Origin: Margaritifera margaritifera
Taxonomy: Eukaryota; Mollusca; Bivalvia; Unionida; Margaritiferidae
Length of the DNA stretch: 64,000 nt
NCBI GenBank assembly: GCA_029931535.1
Contig: JAQPZY010001244.1
Span: 1,226,501-1,290,500 of the forward strand
Direction: 5' to 3'
Shown here: in pieces, positions 61,401 through 64,000 of the stretch
Numbering within the stretch: the first letter of the stretch is position 1
Layout: the number at the start of each line of letters is the position of its first letter
Program-made: the position numbers and the translations under genes
Notes under the pieces: model-generated
Database searches by the model: none
The model's input: only the letters and a program-made list of their open reading frames with translations
What the model was told of the DNA's origin: nothing

Positions 61401-63021
61401 TCTTAACGTTAGTAAATAATGGTACTTGGAGTAAACAAATTACTGCTCAAACAGTTGCAGACTATTACCAGTAATAAGATCATCATGCAGTCTCGTAGGA
61501 AAGCTGTAATCATATTCTACATGCAGACGAAAGAGTGAAACAGTCAAAAATGTGCGGAGATTGAATTTAAGGAGAAACATGTCCTTCTAAAAGAAGAGTT
61601 AAAGTCATGGCGAATATAATAGGCTTTAATACTGAGTACTACATTGAATTCACTGCGATTGGTTATGAATGAATTAAGTCTGATATCCTATATTAAATTA
61701 AAATGGCCAGTACTGATTGTAAGTGGATTAAACGTGATATCTTATAACTGTCCTAAAATCAAGACAAAATAACTAGAAGGTAGGCACAATAAAATAATGT
61801 TATTACTCATATAATGATTTTGTAGCCGTTCCTTGCATTGTTAACAATGCATACATGATATTTAGATGTGAAGATAGTTGAAGTATACTGTCTCCTTTGG
61901 TTTAGTGGTTTACCTGTATTTAGCTCATCAGTGTTAATTATATTAATTAGATGAAGCAATGCAATGATATCTAGAAAAATGGAAAAGTTAATCTCAGAAA
62001 GCATTGCAGTTGATTAAGATTTTCTATAGCCTGCTAGTGCACGGACCTTTCATTTCCAGCTTGAAATGTAGTAGACCTTTTGCAGCTTCTAGTAAAAACT
62101 ACCTTATAAATGTTTGATGAAGCTATTTGACTTCTTCAGATAAAAGTGATATTGGCCAGTCAACTCTTTTTTATCTCACAGGTAACCTACTCGTACATTT
62201 TTACTGAGGATATATACCGTTAGACTCGAGAAATCACCTGGACACTGTTTCTTCGTCTTGGTTCATAATGATTTTGGCATGTTACCTTTAGACCTTGAAA
62301 ATGAGAAATTTATTTGTATCTTGTTGGTGAAGTCATATTCAGTTGAAATCGAGGCATCAAGCAGAAATCATGTACGCAGATTGGATCTTATTGATTCAGA
62401 CCTTCATATAAAAATCAAGAAGCTTCTTTATTTTCTGAGAAATTGCATGAAGTTACGTTATGTAGAACTTAAGTTATTGCTTTGAAAATAAAAGCTTTCA
62501 CAGGAGCTTACGAACAAAGCCATATCATCGTACGTTACGCCATAAACAGGTGAGTGAAAAAGTATATAGATGCTGTTGTGTCATTTTTCTTACATTTCTG
62601 AGGTTACATTGTTGAAAAATCAAATGTTGTGAATGGCTTGATTTGTTTACACCAGCATAAGTGCAACATAAACTGAGTTTATATCATCTAGAGTTTACCT
62701 TGGCATTTGGACTTGACCTGTGACCTTGACCTATAATAATAGCAACATTAGTTTTTCCTTTAATTTTTCATGATCTTAGCTTTAAATGACAAATGTTGCC
62801 AACTTTTCTCACTAAATTTGCACAGAATGCAAATATACGATTTCTGGCCCAGGACTATTTTGCTTCTGGAAAAAAACTGTGCAGCAGACGGTTGAGCAAA
62901 TAAAGTAACCGCCACATATCCAAAGGAATTCCTGCTATCCTGCGATGTTTTTCACCAGAAGACCACTAATGTCTGATCTCGTGACATATTCCACATGAAA
63001 CATGAAGGTGTCTAAGAAATA
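58477..63021. other. Intergenic, no gene seen
   Basis: Scattered short frames (for example 59551-59742 plus, 62258-62485 plus) with no recognised domain. No RNA gene. The only regulatory-looking site is the nuclear-receptor half-site cluster at 62714-62732. Confidence 0.35.
62714..62732 (-). promoter_or_regulatory. Triple nuclear-receptor half-site
   Basis: On the minus strand the sequence is AGGTCAAGGTCACAGGTCA: three perfect AGGTCA half-sites, arranged as DR0 then DR1. It also contains TCAAGGTCA, the extended half-site of SF-1/ERR-type receptors. No promoter is recognised nearby. Confidence 0.3.
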
Positions 63022-63147
63022 ATTCTACCTTATAGTATGCAAGGTACGAGTCCGGCTAAAAGAATTCTACCTTAAAGTATGCAAGGTACGAGTCCGGCTA
63101 AAAAGATTCTACCTTAAAGTATGCAAGGTATGAGTCCGGCTAAAACT
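63022..63147 (+). repeat. Minisatellite, 42-bp unit x 3
   Basis: Units start at 63022, 63064 and 63106 and differ at only a few positions (TATAGT/TAAAGT, TACGAG/TATGAG). Each contains GCAAGGTACGAGTCCGGC. Confidence 0.95.
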
Positions 63148-64000
63148 AACGAAGATAATGTGACCGAAGAACTCATTTGACGTTTGTTTGTTTGGGAGTG
63201 AGGGGTGGGGGTGGGGTGGGGGGGTTCAAACTTATGCTGAAACCAACATACTTCAAACTAAGTAAACTCTCTCTATTGACATGTACGTAATTTGGCACCG
63301 GTTTCCATTCGATTACCTTAAAAGGTCTTAAAGAGATCGCATCGAGCAGAAAATACTAATTTTACAGTTATCCTCCCTCCCCCCCCCCCCAAATCATTCC
63401 TCTTCCAAATGCATAGCGAGTTCCATGGGAACTAGTTAAAGTGTAAACTGTCTTTTTTTGAGGGGGGGCCTACTTTTTGTAACACATTTGTCTTTCTTTT
63501 TTCAATCATCAATTAAGAAACAATCCCATCACCTTACATTTTACGTATTCAGCATGTCTGACAAATACATTTCAGGGTTAGTAGACACACAACAGAATAC
63601 CCACTGCCATATGTATTGACCAGTACAGGTATTTATACCTGTATGTAAATGTATCGGCTTATATCTATTGGTCAATGGAGCATCACATGCGGGTCACTCG
63701 AGTGCCTTATGTTGTCTAAAAATGGGTCAACATATAGGGTTGTGGCTGTTATGTTATGTGTCTACAGTTCCTGGAATACATTTGTCAACAAGGTTGAAGT
63801 TGTTCAATCAAGGTTATGAAACTTTTTTCAAACTGATGAATAAATAAAAAAGAAACAATATGTCACAAAAAATAACATAATATTAGCATATCTTGCTCAG
63901 TGAAGTGCGTGTTAGTAATATGAGTAGTAAGATCGATTTTTAATTAATATTCTTCACCAGCCTCAATGGAGGCGTCTGTTGTCGTAATCGGATTATCTAT
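63148..64000. other. Intergenic, no gene seen
   Basis: G-rich (about 63200-63226) and C-rich (about 63375-63390) homopolymer-like stretches. No gene seen. Confidence 0.4.

Overview
The window reads as intergenic and repeat-rich DNA from an AT-rich animal genome, most likely a mollusc and perhaps a bivalve. This rests on an intronless TRIM-type gene, a C1q-domain remnant, a tRNA-derived SINE, and many families of decayed retroelements beside long microsatellites. Nothing in it looks bacterial. The taxon is an inference; no marker gene fixes it.

Layout. 1-3.5 kb: tail of a decayed non-LTR retrotransposon and a 42-bp minisatellite. 3.4-12.65 kb: a LINE open reading frame split by a 6.2-kb Ty3-type LTR retrotransposon on the minus strand. 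The LTR element has paired LTRs, a tRNA-Pro-like primer site, and the unusual pol order protease-integrase-RT-RNase H. Inside the same LINE frame a 24-bp unit has expanded to 22 copies. 13.8-14.8 kb: 25 copies of a 39-bp unit. 20.0-30.1 kb: a heavily decayed block whose main recognisable gene is a protein-primed family-B DNA polymerase of Polinton/Maverick (adintovirus-like) type, with further broken minus-strand frames. 36.2-37.0 kb: a solo LTR related to the 3.5-9.7 kb element. 38.8-41.5 kb: a second LINE with endonuclease, RT and a frameshifted C-terminal zinc finger. 44.4-46.4 kb: the only clearly intact gene, a 661-residue RING/B-box/coiled-coil/beta-propeller protein. 47.5 kb: a promoter-like cluster. 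48.7-49.0 kb: a Penelope-like GIY-YIG remnant. 51.2 kb: a SINE. 52.2-53.8 kb: a DIRS/Ngaro-like ORF1 and RT-start remnant. 58.0-58.5 kb: a C1q-domain pseudogene or damaged exon. The rest is non-coding with simple repeats.

Apart from the TRIM gene there is no cooperating gene set. The biology here is a layered record of mobile elements: LTR (Ty3), LINE, DIRS-like, Penelope-like, SINE and Polinton-like. One nested insertion can be resolved to the codon. Eight minisatellites stand out, six with a period divisible by three, so they create long spurious reading frames. All homology statements come from reading translations by eye; no database was searched.
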